Source of the DNA: Ureaplasma canigenitalium ATCC 51252
Lineage (GTDB): Bacteria; Bacillota_I; Bacilli_A; Mycoplasmatales; Mycoplasmoidaceae
Reading direction: 5' to 3'
Assembly (NCBI RefSeq): GCF_000712165.1
Contig: NZ_KL544010.1
Location: 287,116-351,115 of the forward strand
Length of the DNA: 64,000 nucleotides
Shown here: piece by piece, positions 9,167 through 18,900 of the stretch
How the letters are laid out: each line of letters begins with the position of its first letter
How positions within the stretch are numbered: position 1 is the stretch's first letter
Notes under the pieces: model-generated
What the model was told of the DNA's origin: nothing
What the model saw: the letters and a program-made list of their open reading frames with translations, nothing else
Databases searched by the model: none
Made by a program: the position numbers and the translations under genes

Positions 9167-9462
9167 TATTTATTTCGTTTTGGTAAATCATCAAATAAGT
9201 TAAAGGTATCTTTCTTGTCAACAACAGCTCGGATGTCGCTAATTCAAGCTTCAACTTTACTGACATATTCTTCTAGGTCAAGATACTTTTTTTTAAAGGA
9301 CTGGAGTTCACTGACCATTTTCTTATTTAATTCATTTTCTTCTTTTAGAAGGTTATATTCATTAACGATTTCATCAATCAAGTTGTCAGTTGCTTCATAG
9401 TCGTATCCGACGACATTTTTAGGAAGTTTCTTATTTTTTAGAACATTAATATCTTTAATCAT
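9166..9462 (-). CDS. DivIVA/GpsB-like coiled-coil protein
   Basis: The 98-residue product (read through one TGA as Trp at 9244-9246) contains GYDYEATDNLIDEIVNEY at about residues 19-36. A heptad-rich coiled coil follows, containing LLKEENELNKKMVSEL. This matches the N-terminal DivIVA/GpsB pattern (G-Y-D, then D-x-x-I/L-D-x-I, then E-N-x-x-L). In walled bacteria these proteins bind curved membrane and organise division or wall synthesis. In a wall-less cell a division or polarity scaffold is the likely role (inference). The C-terminal ~25 residues are charged and unordered (FNLFDDLPKRN). It begins five nt after the second leader-peptide gene and ends overlapping acpS. Confidence 0.7.
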
Positions 9463-9467
9463 AAAAT

Positions 9468-9737
9468 TTATAAATACCTTACAAAATGAGCGCTAGGATG
9501 GACGGACACAGACTCATAACCTTGATATTCAACATTATCTATTTTATCAACTTTCAAGGAAGAATTATTGATTGGTTTCTTCTTTGAACTAAGAACAATG
9601 TTCGCAACACCACCAGCAACACTAAAAGCGGTATTGACCGCTATTGATGTAATTAAAATAATATTTCATATCCCAAGAGCCGCGGCAGCGAACCCTCCGA
9701 TTGTCGCTTCTTTTTCGTTAATTGTTAATTCTTTCAT
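9468..9737 (-). CDS. Double-glycine leader peptide 2 (bacteriocin-like small membrane peptide)
   Basis: The 89-residue product was found by reading TGA as Trp (residue 24). It starts MKELTINEKEATIGG followed by FAAAA. This 15-residue segment has the look of a double-glycine leader (E/L-rich, hydrophobic at -4 and Gly-Gly at -2/-1) cut by C39-peptidase ABC exporters. The remainder is a hydrophobic, Ala/Gly-rich stretch (about 16-53, including AFSVAGGVANIVLSS) and a polar tail ending SVSVHPSAHFVRYL. The preceding gene shares the same start MKEL, Gly-Gly at the same residues 14-15, the same FAAA after it, and an H-P-S tail motif at the same position (80-82 here, 81-83 there). They are tandem paralogues. 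The start has no clear ribosome binding site and lies 3 nt after the previous stop, suggesting coupling. No C39 exporter is in the window. A non-bacteriocin membrane peptide remains possible. Confidence 0.6.
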
Positions 9738-9740
9738 TGA

Positions 9741-10025
9741 TTAGAAGAAAGGACTACCAAAACTCAATGTTGAACGCGATGGATGGGGCGCGACTCGTGC
9801 ATAAATACGAGCAGCAGTGTTATCGATGAGACGATAGTGCGGAACTGCTGGTTCTTCGTTAAAAGCATATACCATTTGAGCGATAGTAGAGAAAAATCCT
9901 GAAATGGTTGATCCCAGAACAGAACCTACCATCGCTTTATTTCACATATAACTATTAAAAGAACCACTAGCCGCTGCAAAACCACCGACCAATTCTTGCT
10001 TTGTTGTTAAATTTAGTTCTTTCAT
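9741..10025 (-). CDS. Double-glycine leader peptide 1 (bacteriocin-like small membrane peptide)
   Basis: The 94-residue product starts MKELNLTTKQELVGG followed by FAAASGS, a plausible double-glycine leader of exactly 15 residues, as in its downstream paralogue. The mature part has a hydrophobic segment with GxxxG spacing (MVGSVLGSTISGFF, about residues 32-45). GxxxG packing motifs are typical of two-peptide class IIb bacteriocins. A polar tail contains RVAPHPSRSTLSFG. One TGA encodes Trp (residue 28). The longest standard-code reading starts at 9932, but extension to 10025 is strongly supported by the perfect ribosome binding site AAGGAGGTGA at 10029-10038. It sits 50 nt after rnhC in the same operon. 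Peptide function, processing and export are inferred. The nearby genes are housekeeping, and no immunity or exporter gene is visible. Confidence 0.62.
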
Positions 10026-10028
10026 TTT

Positions 10029-10038
10029 TCACCTCCTT
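10029..10038 (-). promoter_or_regulatory. Near-perfect ribosome binding site for leader peptide 1
   Basis: AAGGAGGTGA on the minus strand, with GGAGG six nt from the ATG at 10023-10025, is the strongest Shine-Dalgarno sequence I noticed in the window. It fixes the start of the 94-residue peptide and suggests a high translation rate compared with the flanking genes. Confidence 0.8.
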
Positions 10039-10075
10039 GCTTATTTATTCGCAAAAAAGTGAAAAAATTAGAAAA

Positions 10076-11065
10076 TTATTTATTCTTTTTCATCATTGCT
10101 AAATACTCTTCCTTAATTGTTTGATAATTTTTAAAATGTTGTTTCACTAAACTATCAATTGTTTCAAAATTACCATACTTGTGATAAAGTTGATCGACAG
10201 CAGGATAAATAACTTGATTATTCGCTCCATAAGGAAGAAAAAAACCGATTTCTTTAGCTAACTTTGACCTAATTTGATTCTGCATTGCTCTCGCAAAAAT
10301 GCTAGCTAAAGCAACCACTTTGTACTGACTTTCAGCTCCCGGAACATTAATGTTAATTTTGATTGGTTGATACCCTAAAACATCGAAATATTCGCTCATT
10401 TTTTTATCAGAAACATACCGATCAAGGATAAGACAATAATTCTTATTACCATTGATTTTATTAATATTTGTTTTAAATGCAAGATAGTGCATTTTGGTCT
10501 TCAAAATATGACTATTTGGGATCTTTTTAATAAAAGCATTGTAACTCGGTGCATCAGACACCCCGATGTTATAGGGAATGGTATTCTGATATTTAAGAAA
10601 GGTTTTATTAATTTCATCATCCGTCAAGGTTTTTGAATCTCTTATTAAGGGGTCATCCTTAATCAATTGGTATTTTTGGTAATCAACCATAACAGAGCAG
10701 ACAACTATCCCAAGAAAGACATCACCAACTCCAGTCTCGTCATTTCCAATTACAAAATCATATTGATCAAACAACATTTCTTCATTAATTTTTTTATTGA
10801 TCGTAGTCTCTTTTTTAGCAATGATATGTTGTTTTAAATAAAGGTATAAATCCTGGTTTGCTTTTTTAATGATGAACAGAAAAGAAGAAGCATCTTTCAG
10901 GCTAAAAACAACCTTTCTTGATTGATAAACACTTATTGAACCAATATCTTTAATCTTAAAAAAATAGAGTAAATAAATATTGTTATTTGGTGCTTTGTAA
11001 CTACTTAAAATTCGCATTAAAGTATTGATTTGATCTTGTTCTAGAGTTAAAGTTACTGGTTGCAT
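10076..11065 (-). CDS. rnhC: Ribonuclease HIII
   Basis: The 329-residue enzyme removes RNA from RNA/DNA hybrids. The N-terminal ~90 residues form the substrate-binding extension typical of RNase HIII. The catalytic domain has GNDETGVGDVFLGIV (DEGD-type motif), RDSKTLTD, ILDRY, and ESQYKVVALASIFARA. Length fits the RNase HIII family rather than the shorter RNase HII. A ribosome binding site AAGGAAG (11070-11076) precedes the start. It is the first gene of a five-gene operon: rnhC, two leader peptides, DivIVA-like, acpS. Confidence 0.93.
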   Translation of the reverse strand: MQPVTLTLEQDQINTLMRILSSYKAPNNNIYLLYFFKIKDIGSISVYQSRKVVFSLKDASSFLFIIKKANQDLYLYLKQHIIAKKETTINKKINEEMLFDQYDFVIGNDETGVGDVFLGIVVCSVMVDYQKYQLIKDDPLIRDSKTLTDDEINKTFLKYQNTIPYNIGVSDAPSYNAFIKKIPNSHILKTKMHYLAFKTNINKINGNKNYCLILDRYVSDKKMSEYFDVLGYQPIKININVPGAESQYKVVALASIFARAMQNQIRSKLAKEIGFFLPYGANNQVIYPAVDQLYHKYGNFETIDSLVKQHFKNYQTIKEEYLAMMKKNK

Positions 11066-11206
11066 TTTTCTTCCTTCTTTATTTTTATATTTTAAAACAT
11101 CTCGTCATACAAACACTCAAAATTACCCTTTTAGTCTTAAATAAAACTTAAATAAATCCTCTCTTTTATTTCATTAAGTAACTTTAATAATTAAAGTTTT
11201 TTACTC

Positions 11207-11212
11207 TATAAT
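11207..11212 (+). promoter_or_regulatory. -10 box TATAAT upstream of the 202-residue hypothetical gene
   Basis: TATAAT at 11207-11212 lies 33 nt before the ATG. No good -35 box is seen. AAAGGAG at 11229-11235 is the ribosome binding site of the following gene. Confidence 0.5.
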
Positions 11213-11245
11213 TAAATAAACTTTTACCAAAGGAGATTCTACCTA

Positions 11246-11854
11246 ATGTACGACTATAACAAAAGTGCTTTAAACTATATTCAACTCGATAAGAAAAATA
11301 AAAGCATTGTTTTAAATTTTGAGGATAGTTTTAGTTTACTTTCGTTCATTAAGGATATGTGTGAAAACGAATCTCTCACCACAGAAACACGTCATCAAAT
11401 TAAGAATTATTACTTATACCTAACTGAAGAACTTGGTTCTGATGACTCAATTGATCTTTCGAACGTGGAAGAAATGTGCAATGAAATTCTTGAAACATCA
11501 CTGAAGGAAGAAGGTCTTACTCTCCTTCATTCGTTTGATGATTTATACCATGTTGGAACATACGATCAAGATCAAAAGGTTATTGATGTCAGAAATTATC
11601 TTTATTTAAGAAATAACTTAATTAGCAATTATGAGTTCATACCAGCGACAGCAACTTACGAATTTAGCGACCGTGCTGATATGTTTACCTTAATTTTTTC
11701 AATGATTGAAGCAAGAAAAGCTTATGCAACTCTTCTTAACTTAATCAAAAGTAACAAGAAAGTAGTTCGTACAAAACCAGCAGTAAGACTAAAAAAAGAA
11801 GCTACCAAAAAACTTAATGGTCATCAACCCAAAGGTGTTTATAAGAAATCGTAA
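11246..11854 (+). CDS. Hypothetical acidic protein, 202 residues
   Basis: I do not recognise this family. The protein is soluble-looking, with an acidic middle (EELGSDDSIDLSNVEEM, about residues 68-84) and a basic C-terminus (KKEATKKLNGHQPKGVYKKS). The second half looks mostly helical. There is no signal peptide or membrane segment. The start is well fixed by AAAGGAG ten nt upstream. It is followed immediately by the O-methyltransferase gene, whose ATG directly abuts its TAA stop, so the two form a coupled operon. A nucleic-acid-linked role is suggested only by the basic tail and the neighbour. Confidence 0.8.
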   Translation: MYDYNKSALNYIQLDKKNKSIVLNFEDSFSLLSFIKDMCENESLTTETRHQIKNYYLYLTEELGSDDSIDLSNVEEMCNEILETSLKEEGLTLLHSFDDLYHVGTYDQDQKVIDVRNYLYLRNNLISNYEFIPATATYEFSDRADMFTLIFSMIEARKAYATLLNLIKSNKKVVRTKPAVRLKKEATKKLNGHQPKGVYKKS

Positions 11855-12451
11855 ATGAAGCAACAAGAATTTCTTTTAAGATTATTTGAAGATAATCATA
11901 AATTATGTATTGAAAAAAATATTCCGATCCTTCGATGACAGACTTTTCAATATATTGTGGAAAAAATTAATAATAATCAATATCAATCATACCTTGAAAT
12001 CGGAACGGCTTTTGGATATAGTTCAATCGGGATTTATACTTTTTGTTCTTCTATTAATAAAATTAATACTATTGAGAAAAATAATGTCCATTATTTAACC
12101 GCAAAGTCTTATATTGACCAGATTAATGATCCATCGTTCGTCATTGTTAATGAAGATGCATTTGAGTACACTCCATCATCAACCTTCGATGTCATCCTGA
12201 TTGATGGTCCAAAGCAAAAACAGCAACAATTAATTACTAAATATCTCCCATATTTAAATCAAAATGGAATCATGTTTATTGATAATCTATACTTAAAAAA
12301 GTTTCGAAATCAAGAACATAAAACCCCTTATATGGAAAAAGTGTTAAACGACCTAAATCAATTATTAATTTGATTGAAGAATAACGACCAATTTGACTTC
12401 ACTTTGATTGATATCGATGATGGTCTTGGACTCATTACCCTTCGTCATTAA
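11855..12451 (+). CDS. Class I SAM-dependent O-methyltransferase, TrmR (YrrM)-like
   Basis: The 198-residue product belongs to the COMT-like O-methyltransferases. The SAM-binding loop is YLEIGTAFGYSSIGI (about residues 45-59), and the acidic loop is INTIEKN. FDVILIDGPKQK and GIMFIDNLY carry the metal/substrate-side aspartates. In walled relatives the closest well-known member is TrmR (YrrM), which methylates 5-hydroxyuridine at tRNA position 34; that assignment is by resemblance. Two TGA codons (residues 28 and about 173) are Trp; a standard-code reading would lose the N-terminus. It ends nine nt from the convergent dehydrogenase gene. Confidence 0.8.
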
Positions 12452-12460
12452 TTTTCAACC

Positions 12461-13234
12461 TTATTGCTTCTTCTTTTGTTTCATATAAATAAATTTATTG
12501 AAAAACGAAGGAGCTTGGATATAAAGCTTATATAGACATCCAAGCGAACTAGGTAAATCAATTTCTTCTCTTGGTTTTTCTATTAATTTAATAATTTTAT
12601 TCGCAACATAAGAAACAGATAAAAATTGCTTAGTATATTTTCTTATAAAAGAACCATCAGCTTTAGCATTCTTAAAGAAATCATTTTCAATCGCATTCGG
12701 ATTAACAACAGAAACCTTTATCCCTTTTTCCTTAGCCTCTAATCTAAGAGCATTCGCAAAACCACGAAGAGCATGTTTTGTTGATGAATAAAGTGAAGTG
12801 TTAGCAAAAGCAAATTTTGATAACATCGAACAAACATAAATAATATGTCCGTGTCCCCGAGAATACATTTGATTTACGATTCCGTTGGTAATTTGAATCG
12901 GAGCAAGCACGTTGATCCGGAACAATCGCTCAAGATCTTCATCCTTAATGTTTCCAACGTAATCGAAACTACCTATTCCAGCATTATTAATGTAAACATC
13001 AATCTGATATTGTTGTAGGTCAATAATCAGTTTTTCGACGTCATCTTTTTTACTTAAATCCGCAATATGAATGGTTACTTTAACATTAGTACCGGATATT
13101 TTCTGTTTAAGTTTTTCTACCTTATCTTGATTACGTGCTACAAGGATAAGATGTAATAATGAATCACCAGCTAAAGTTTGAACAAGTCTCTCTCCAACTC
13201 CACCAGTAGCTCCTACAATTAAAATCGTTTTCAT
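12461..13234 (-). CDS. Short-chain dehydrogenase/reductase
   Basis: The 257-residue protein is a classical SDR oxidoreductase. The Rossmann glycine motif GATGGVGE is near the N-terminus. Further landmarks are ADLS, INNAGIG (residues ~87-93), the catalytic serine block YVCSMLSKF, and the active-site YSSTK. The nicotinamide cofactor is likely NADP given the following VARNQDK, but this is inference. The start was placed at the ATG 13232-13234, seven nt after AGGA. A TTG six nt upstream would add two residues. The substrate is unknown; the C-terminal basic tail is unusual. It is downstream of the 255-residue hypothetical gene (18-nt gap), probably co-transcribed. Confidence 0.9.
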   Translation of the reverse strand: MKTILIVGATGGVGERLVQTLAGDSLLHLILVARNQDKVEKLKQKISGTNVKVTIHIADLSKKDDVEKLIIDLQQYQIDVYINNAGIGSFDYVGNIKDEDLERLFRINVLAPIQITNGIVNQMYSRGHGHIIYVCSMLSKFAFANTSLYSSTKHALRGFANALRLEAKEKGIKVSVVNPNAIENDFFKNAKADGSFIRKYTKQFLSVSYVANKIIKLIEKPREEIDLPSSLGCLYKLYIQAPSFFNKFIYMKQKKKQ

Positions 13235-13252
13235 TGTCAAATCCTAAATAAA

Positions 13253-14020
13253 CTAAATATTGCAAATTCCGATAGTGTTTCGTAAGAAGTGGAAAGCATT
13301 TTCATCTTCTTTTATTTTTTCAAGAAAAGTTTTACCATCACTTGTTTTAAAAAAATCTTCAAGGTAAGTTCTTATCTCTCTCTTTGACATAAGACTAATA
13401 ATACTATTCTTTAAATAGAGAAATGGTACTTCATTTTTTTGATCTAAATGTAGATTAAAATAACTACTAAATAATCTCAAATTACTTTCTGAATTAAAGA
13501 AAATAGGATATTTCTCTTGATGCTTCTTATGTTCTAATGGAATATTGACAAGGGTAGAAAGATTACAATAAAAATTTTCTCAATGAAAATCTTTTAACTT
13601 ATCAATCATATATAAGTCATCAAGGTATTCAAGATCTAAATATTGATCAACAATCCCTTCCGGATGCTGATTAAAGGAAGCGAAAATAACTTCTCTTAGT
13701 TGACTATTCTGCTTTAATACATTAAGGACTTCAATTGGATCTGCTGGTACATATTTCAAAAGTTCTTCATCATAATATCCAAGTTGGAACCGATGTGAAA
13801 ATGCCTCATTAATAGCAATCATTTTTTTGACATTCCAACTATTGACATTTTCACTGTCATCATCCATCTTTAACTTATCATTCAGGATTTTTTTTATTTC
13901 ATTTAATGAAAAAATATGGTTATCTTCAAAGTAGTTGTGAAGATTTTTTTCGGTGTCGTATTGCTTTATTATTTCACTTAATTTTAAATCCCAATTAATA
14001 TCAACTTTTACGATACTCAT
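13253..14020 (-). CDS. Hypothetical protein, 255 residues
   Basis: I do not recognise the family. Read through one TGA (Trp) at 13580-13582, two shorter reading frames join into a single 255-residue soluble protein without signal peptide or membrane segments. It is rich in Asp/Glu and Leu with predicted helices, for example MIAINEAFSHRF and YLDLEYLDDLYMIDKL. The upstream ribosome binding site is weak (GGGGTATAGAA before the ATG). It precedes the dehydrogenase gene in an apparent two-gene operon. Confidence 0.75.
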
Positions 14021-14236
14021 TTCTATACCCCACTAACTTTATCTCTACTCTTATTTTAAAATACAACTAGGCTAGAATTAATTATATTTATTTGAATAGG
14101 ATACAAGAAATTACATTTTTTTGAAAGCATCTTTTTTTCTACTTTTAACTAAAAAAAGAAAAGCAAATAACTAAAAAAGTGAATTTAAACTTTTTTTACA
14201 AACGGATGATGGGGTAAAACCGAACATTATTTTAGC

Positions 14237-14242
14237 TATAAT
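14237..14242 (+). promoter_or_regulatory. -10 box TATAAT upstream of the adenine methyltransferase
   Basis: TATAAT (14237-14242) is 40 nt before the start at 14283 and is followed by AAAGGTG and TTAGGATGG, either of which could serve as a ribosome binding site. No clear -35 box is seen. The rest of 14021-14236 is AT-rich with nothing else I can support. Confidence 0.45.
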
Positions 14243-14282
14243 TTATAAATTAGAAAGGTGCTGGTTAGGATGGATTTAAAAT

Positions 14283-15200
14283 ATGTCAACGGAAAATCTA
14301 TGTTGGTTAATTCAAAAAAACACCCTTGATCAGTATTATACAAAAAACGATGTTGCGAAAGCACTTTACAATAAAGCACGTTCAATAATTAATGTCTACG
14401 AGGATATATCTGAATATACTTGGATAGAACCGAGTGTAGGAGAAGGTTGCTTTTTTGACCTTCTCCCAGAAAATAAGAAAATCGGTATCGACATCGATCC
14501 CAAACGTGATGGTGTATTAGCAATTAATTATCTAAAATACCAGTTACCTAGTTCAAAAACAATCGTTATTGGAAATCCCCCTTTTGGTCACCGTGGTGTA
14601 CTCGCACTTGAATTCATTAACCATTCAAGAAATGCTGATTTTGTTTGTTTCATCCTTCCTATGTTTTTTGAAAGCAAAGGTAAGGGAAGCATTAGATATC
14701 GAGTTAAAGGATTTAACTTAATTCATAATGAAGTACTACCTAAAAATTCTTTTTATTTACCCAATGGAAAAGATGTTGATGTTAAATGTGTTTTTCAAAT
14801 TTGTTCTAAGAAATACAGTAATGAACTGCAAAACAATTTTAATTGGTATACGAACAGAAAAGCTAATCCATTCCAAAAGTATCTAGATGTTTTTACTGTA
14901 TCAACAGCTAAAAACAGAGAATGTGGTAAAAAATGAATTTTTGAAGAAAAAGCTGATTTTTATTTATCTTCCACTTTCTATGACAAGAACAAAGTGGTTT
15001 ATGACTTTAAAGATGTTAAGTATGGTAGTGGTATTGCTATCAAAATTAACACAAAAGATGAAAATGAAATTAAAAAAATTCAAGAACTTTTAATAAACCA
15101 GGATTGAGTTAATTACAGTTCACTAGCCACTAACTCATGTCGTCATATCGGGAAGAGTCACATTTATGATTTGCTTTTCCACAACGGTTTTAAAGGCTAA
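14283..15200 (+). CDS. N6-adenine DNA methyltransferase, type II
   Basis: The 305-residue product has the SAM-binding motif I IEPSVGEGCFFDLLP (about residues 48-62), IGIDIDPKRDG, and the catalytic motif IV IGNPPFGHRG of N6-adenine methylases, with motif I before motif IV. FICFILPMFF-like hydrophobic strands follow, then a target-recognition region. Two TGA codons are Trp (14934-14936 and 15105-15107). An ATG 12 nt upstream is in another frame and stops early. The gene ends with two consecutive TAA codons and is followed by a broken endonuclease-like reading frame. The methylase therefore looks like the surviving half of a restriction-modification system. Recognition site unknown. Confidence 0.88.
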
Positions 15201-15784
15201 TAATCACTGGATTTCAAAGCGCTTTTATTAAATATTATTGAAGAAAAATATCAAGAAGAAAAGCTTGACCAAAAAGACACTAACAATATTTTTTGAAAAA
15301 TAGTAGAATTTGAAGCTAATCAATTGGTTCAATCGTTGAACGATTTATCAAATGTATCTTAAGTAAGTTAGGTGTTATTTTTCAACATGAGAATGAAAAC
15401 GATGTTATACACAATGAGTATGATATAGCAATTAAGTCACCAAAGAAAATTTTGTTTGAAATCAAAACAGCGCGTCTTGGTAAAAAACACAATAATTTTC
15501 AATTTAATGGAATTAATCCAAACTATAATTATGACTACCTGATTTGTGTCGGGATAACTAAAACCGATGTATATTACAGAATTGTTTCTAAAAAGATAGA
15601 TTTTCAATACATCCACGAAAAGAAAAAGCGTGGATATTGAGTTAATATAATGAATAGTTTAAAGAAAATAGTTGAGATGAATCCTGATAATAAAGTGAAT
15701 CACAAACTAACGTTACCATTAAAGTTGATGAATAATTTCGTTGATTTTGAAACAGAAATAAAGAAAATATTGGACATTAAATAA
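15201..15784 (+). pseudogene. Frameshifted, start-less PD-(D/E)XK restriction endonuclease
   Basis: Coding sequence resumes right after the methylase stop in the same frame (SLDFKALLLNIIEEKYQEEK) but has no ATG or GTG start, and it stops at 15360 (SLNDLSNVS). From about 15327 a second frame takes over (SIVERFIKCILSKLG) and runs to 15784, including YDIAIKSPKKILFEIKTAR. The latter is a typical D-x(n)-E-x-K nuclease core. FNGINPNYNYDYLICVGI follows, as in restriction enzymes that load product information onto a beta-strand after the core. The frameshift and lack of a start make it a probable pseudogene. Programmed slippage or reversible switching is possible but there is no long homopolymer at the junction. 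Confidence 0.7.
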
Positions 15785-15872
15785 AGATAATAATTAGGAT
15801 TTTCTTATTTGTTATGCCTTGCTCGAATGTTATATTCATCATCGCTTATTTACTCTAGGAATATAAAATAAA

Positions 15873-15895
15873 AAAGCTCACACATCGTAAGCTTT
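15873..15895 (-). terminator. Terminator of the 2379-residue repeat protein gene
   Basis: On the minus strand AAAGCT pairs with AGCTTT around an 11-nt loop and is followed by TTTTTATTTTAT. It lies about 20 nt past the stop codon at 15914. The region 15785-15872 shows nothing else. Confidence 0.6.
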
Positions 15896-15913
15896 CTTAT
15901 GAGATAGGTTTAG

Positions 15914-18900
15914 TTACTTATTTGATGGATTAACTTCTTCCATTTTTTCTTTGTCCTTAATATAAACTCCAAAGACACTGACACGGTTCTTGTTCGCATC
16001 CCCTTTAAAATCATCTTCAGTTACATTATCCGAACTGAAAACATCATTTTTTATACTCTTGCTCAATTTATTGCTAGCAAAAACTTTTTGTAAATCAATT
16101 TTTTGAATGTCGTTTTTATCTTGTTCGTTTAAAGTATATTCCTTCGCACCTTGGACGACAAAAGCAATAATGTTATTAATTGCTCTAATTTGGATTCAGA
16201 AAATTACAATCTTACTATTATCATCACTAACAGCTGCGGTAAGAATACTTTCGATTCTTGAAAGTGGATTTTTATCTCATCGATTGTTATTACCTGAATT
16301 ATTTGATGGTACTTGAGTCTTAAATGATCACTTATATTTCATTTGACCATTTCCTAATTTTGGAGAACCGATTAGGAAAGCACCGATTCGATTAGTAAGA
16401 CTAATTTGATCCTCATCTGTAAATTTAAAATCAACATCACTATATGGAATACGGAATCGACGTTCAGGATTCGGGGCATAGTCATATAGTCCTTTATTAT
16501 TAACCCCAATTGTTCCCTTCTTAATGTCTCGTTTAACGAATCTAGTAATTCCTCCAGGTATATTCGTGTTATACCCGCTAATCACCTGTTCTTCTTTGTT
16601 TGGTTTAATCAATGTCACCTTATATTCTGTACTATACTTAAGGTCTTCAGTTAAGTCAACTTCAAAGAACTTCTTATTCGCTTCGGTAATATTAATAGTT
16701 TTTGTAACGGGAGAATATGTAGTCTTTTCTAAAGTCGGAAAGAATATTGGATACTCAATTTTAATAGTGTACTCACCAAGTTCTGCATTAAATAGTTTCA
16801 GTTTTCTACTTTCCTGACCTTCAATACTATTTGCATCGAGTTCAACAACACTTGAAAGATTTTGATGATTAATGTACGGATCTGTTGGGTTTGCTATGAA
16901 TTCCTTGCTTCTTGAAATAAACGAAATTCCACCAATTGCCGTTCCTGGACTATCTGGATTCATATATTTAAATGTAGTGTGTTTCTTCGCTAGTCTGGTA
17001 AATTCATCTCAAGAAAGGTTGCTTAAATCAAGACTACCGTCGAGATCAAGGTAATAAACCGTGTCATCAAGCATCCCTAATGATGCACCCCAACCATATT
17101 GTGAATCATTAAGGGTAAGACGCATTCCTTTCAGAGTATTACCATCACGTCAAATAAGACGTTTTGCAAGATCAAATTCTTTAAAGTATTTGTCACTATA
17201 AGCATCAATTTCATCTTCAAACATAATGACATCATGACTATTTAGAGCAATTCAGTTTTTATTAACCACATCTTGCCCAGTAAAGCGAATTCGACCCGAA
17301 GCACTTAGGGTATCAAAGAACTTTCTTCTAATTGAACCATCAAACTTAAATCCTGTTTCAGCAATATTTTTTCCACTAATCGGAAGGGTAGGAAAGAATG
17401 ATGGACTAATGGTAAAGTTACCATTAAATGGAAGTAGTTTATTATCTTTTGCTACATATTGGTTATAAAGGACATCATAGTTAAATTCATTCGAATCGTT
17501 AAAATCACCATAAGCATCTTCTTGTTTTGGATTGTTAAGATGAATAAAGGCTACATTAGTGTGTTTCTTATGGTCGGTATTATTTGAAACAGTCTTATCG
17601 TTAAGGGCAGGTGCACCTTCATTTACAGAGTATCTTAAAATATGTGGAACACTAAAATCTCTTGCCCCACGCTTAAGAGTAGTTGCTTTAAACTTAAACC
17701 CTGAAACATTAATAAAGTCGGTGACAGTTTCCCTTGTATATTGATTAATAAGACCAAGGGAAGATTTATAAACTAGGTCAGTATCTAAATCTTCTCATTT
17801 AAAACTACTTATGTCAGCTCGACGGTCAATGACTGCTGATTTTCTTTTCACTTCTAAAATCCGAACTTGAATAGTGTTACCAACGAGTTTAAATTCAAAT
17901 TTAATACCTTTTTCAACACCTTGATTATTTGGATGATTTGGGTCATCATCAAGGTTTTCTTTATCAGCAAAAAGATAGTAGTAAACAAGTTTATTTTCTT
18001 CTTTCTTGCTGTATTTATGTTGACTACCTTGGACAATTAATTTATGTCATCCATAAGCTACATTACCAACAGCAACAGATGAACCATAAATCCCAATTTC
18101 TTCTAACGACTTTTCAACTTGTTCTGCTCAGTTTTTTTGGTTAGCATAAATTTCTTGTAGTGTAGTAACTGGGTATCAAGTGTTAATTTCATAGTTACCA
18201 AGTGCTTTAACATTTGTTGTAACAGTTTTATCCCCACCACCAGTAAACTTAGCTGATACAAAGAATTCACCATGAGCAAGAGTTTTTTCAACCTTGTTTT
18301 CGCTATCAAGCAGTTCAAACATATACTCATAGTTCGTAATATCATCAAGTTCATCAAAGTCTCACAAGAATTCACCATTATCGCTTGTAAGAGTTGTCAC
18401 GATACTTGAAACTTGCTTACGATTGTTCTTCTTTTCGTCAGAACTAAATAAAGTAATTTTAATATTTCGACCTATATAATCATCAAAATTAGTAAGGCGA
18501 ATCCGACGATATGCTTCATCAATACTAAATTCACGAGCTTGAACTTCAGTTGTTGTATGACTAGTACTAAAGCTACCATTGATTAAATGTCGATCACCTA
18601 TATTAGAAATCAGTTGATACTCATAAATCGTATTTTCGTTTAAACGATCAAGAGTGAAAACAATTTTACCATCAATAATTTGATAGTCAAAAGCTACATC
18701 ATAGATGTTCGTTTGATCTTGCTTCTTGTAATTAAGATAAACCTGATCTTTATCCGTTATACCACTAATATTTGAGAAAGTAATTGTCGCTTTGTTTTTA
18801 TCAGCTTGAATGTATTGCTTAACATTAAAGGTTGTAAACTGTCCCTTAAGAAGGGGAGCATCTGTGTTAAGCTCAACAACCGGTGCTGAATTATCAGTAC

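Noticed and set aside
11886-12098. 70-residue open frame overlapping the methyltransferase gene
   Set aside because: It is an out-of-frame shadow of the TrmR-like gene, which has clear SAM-binding motifs.
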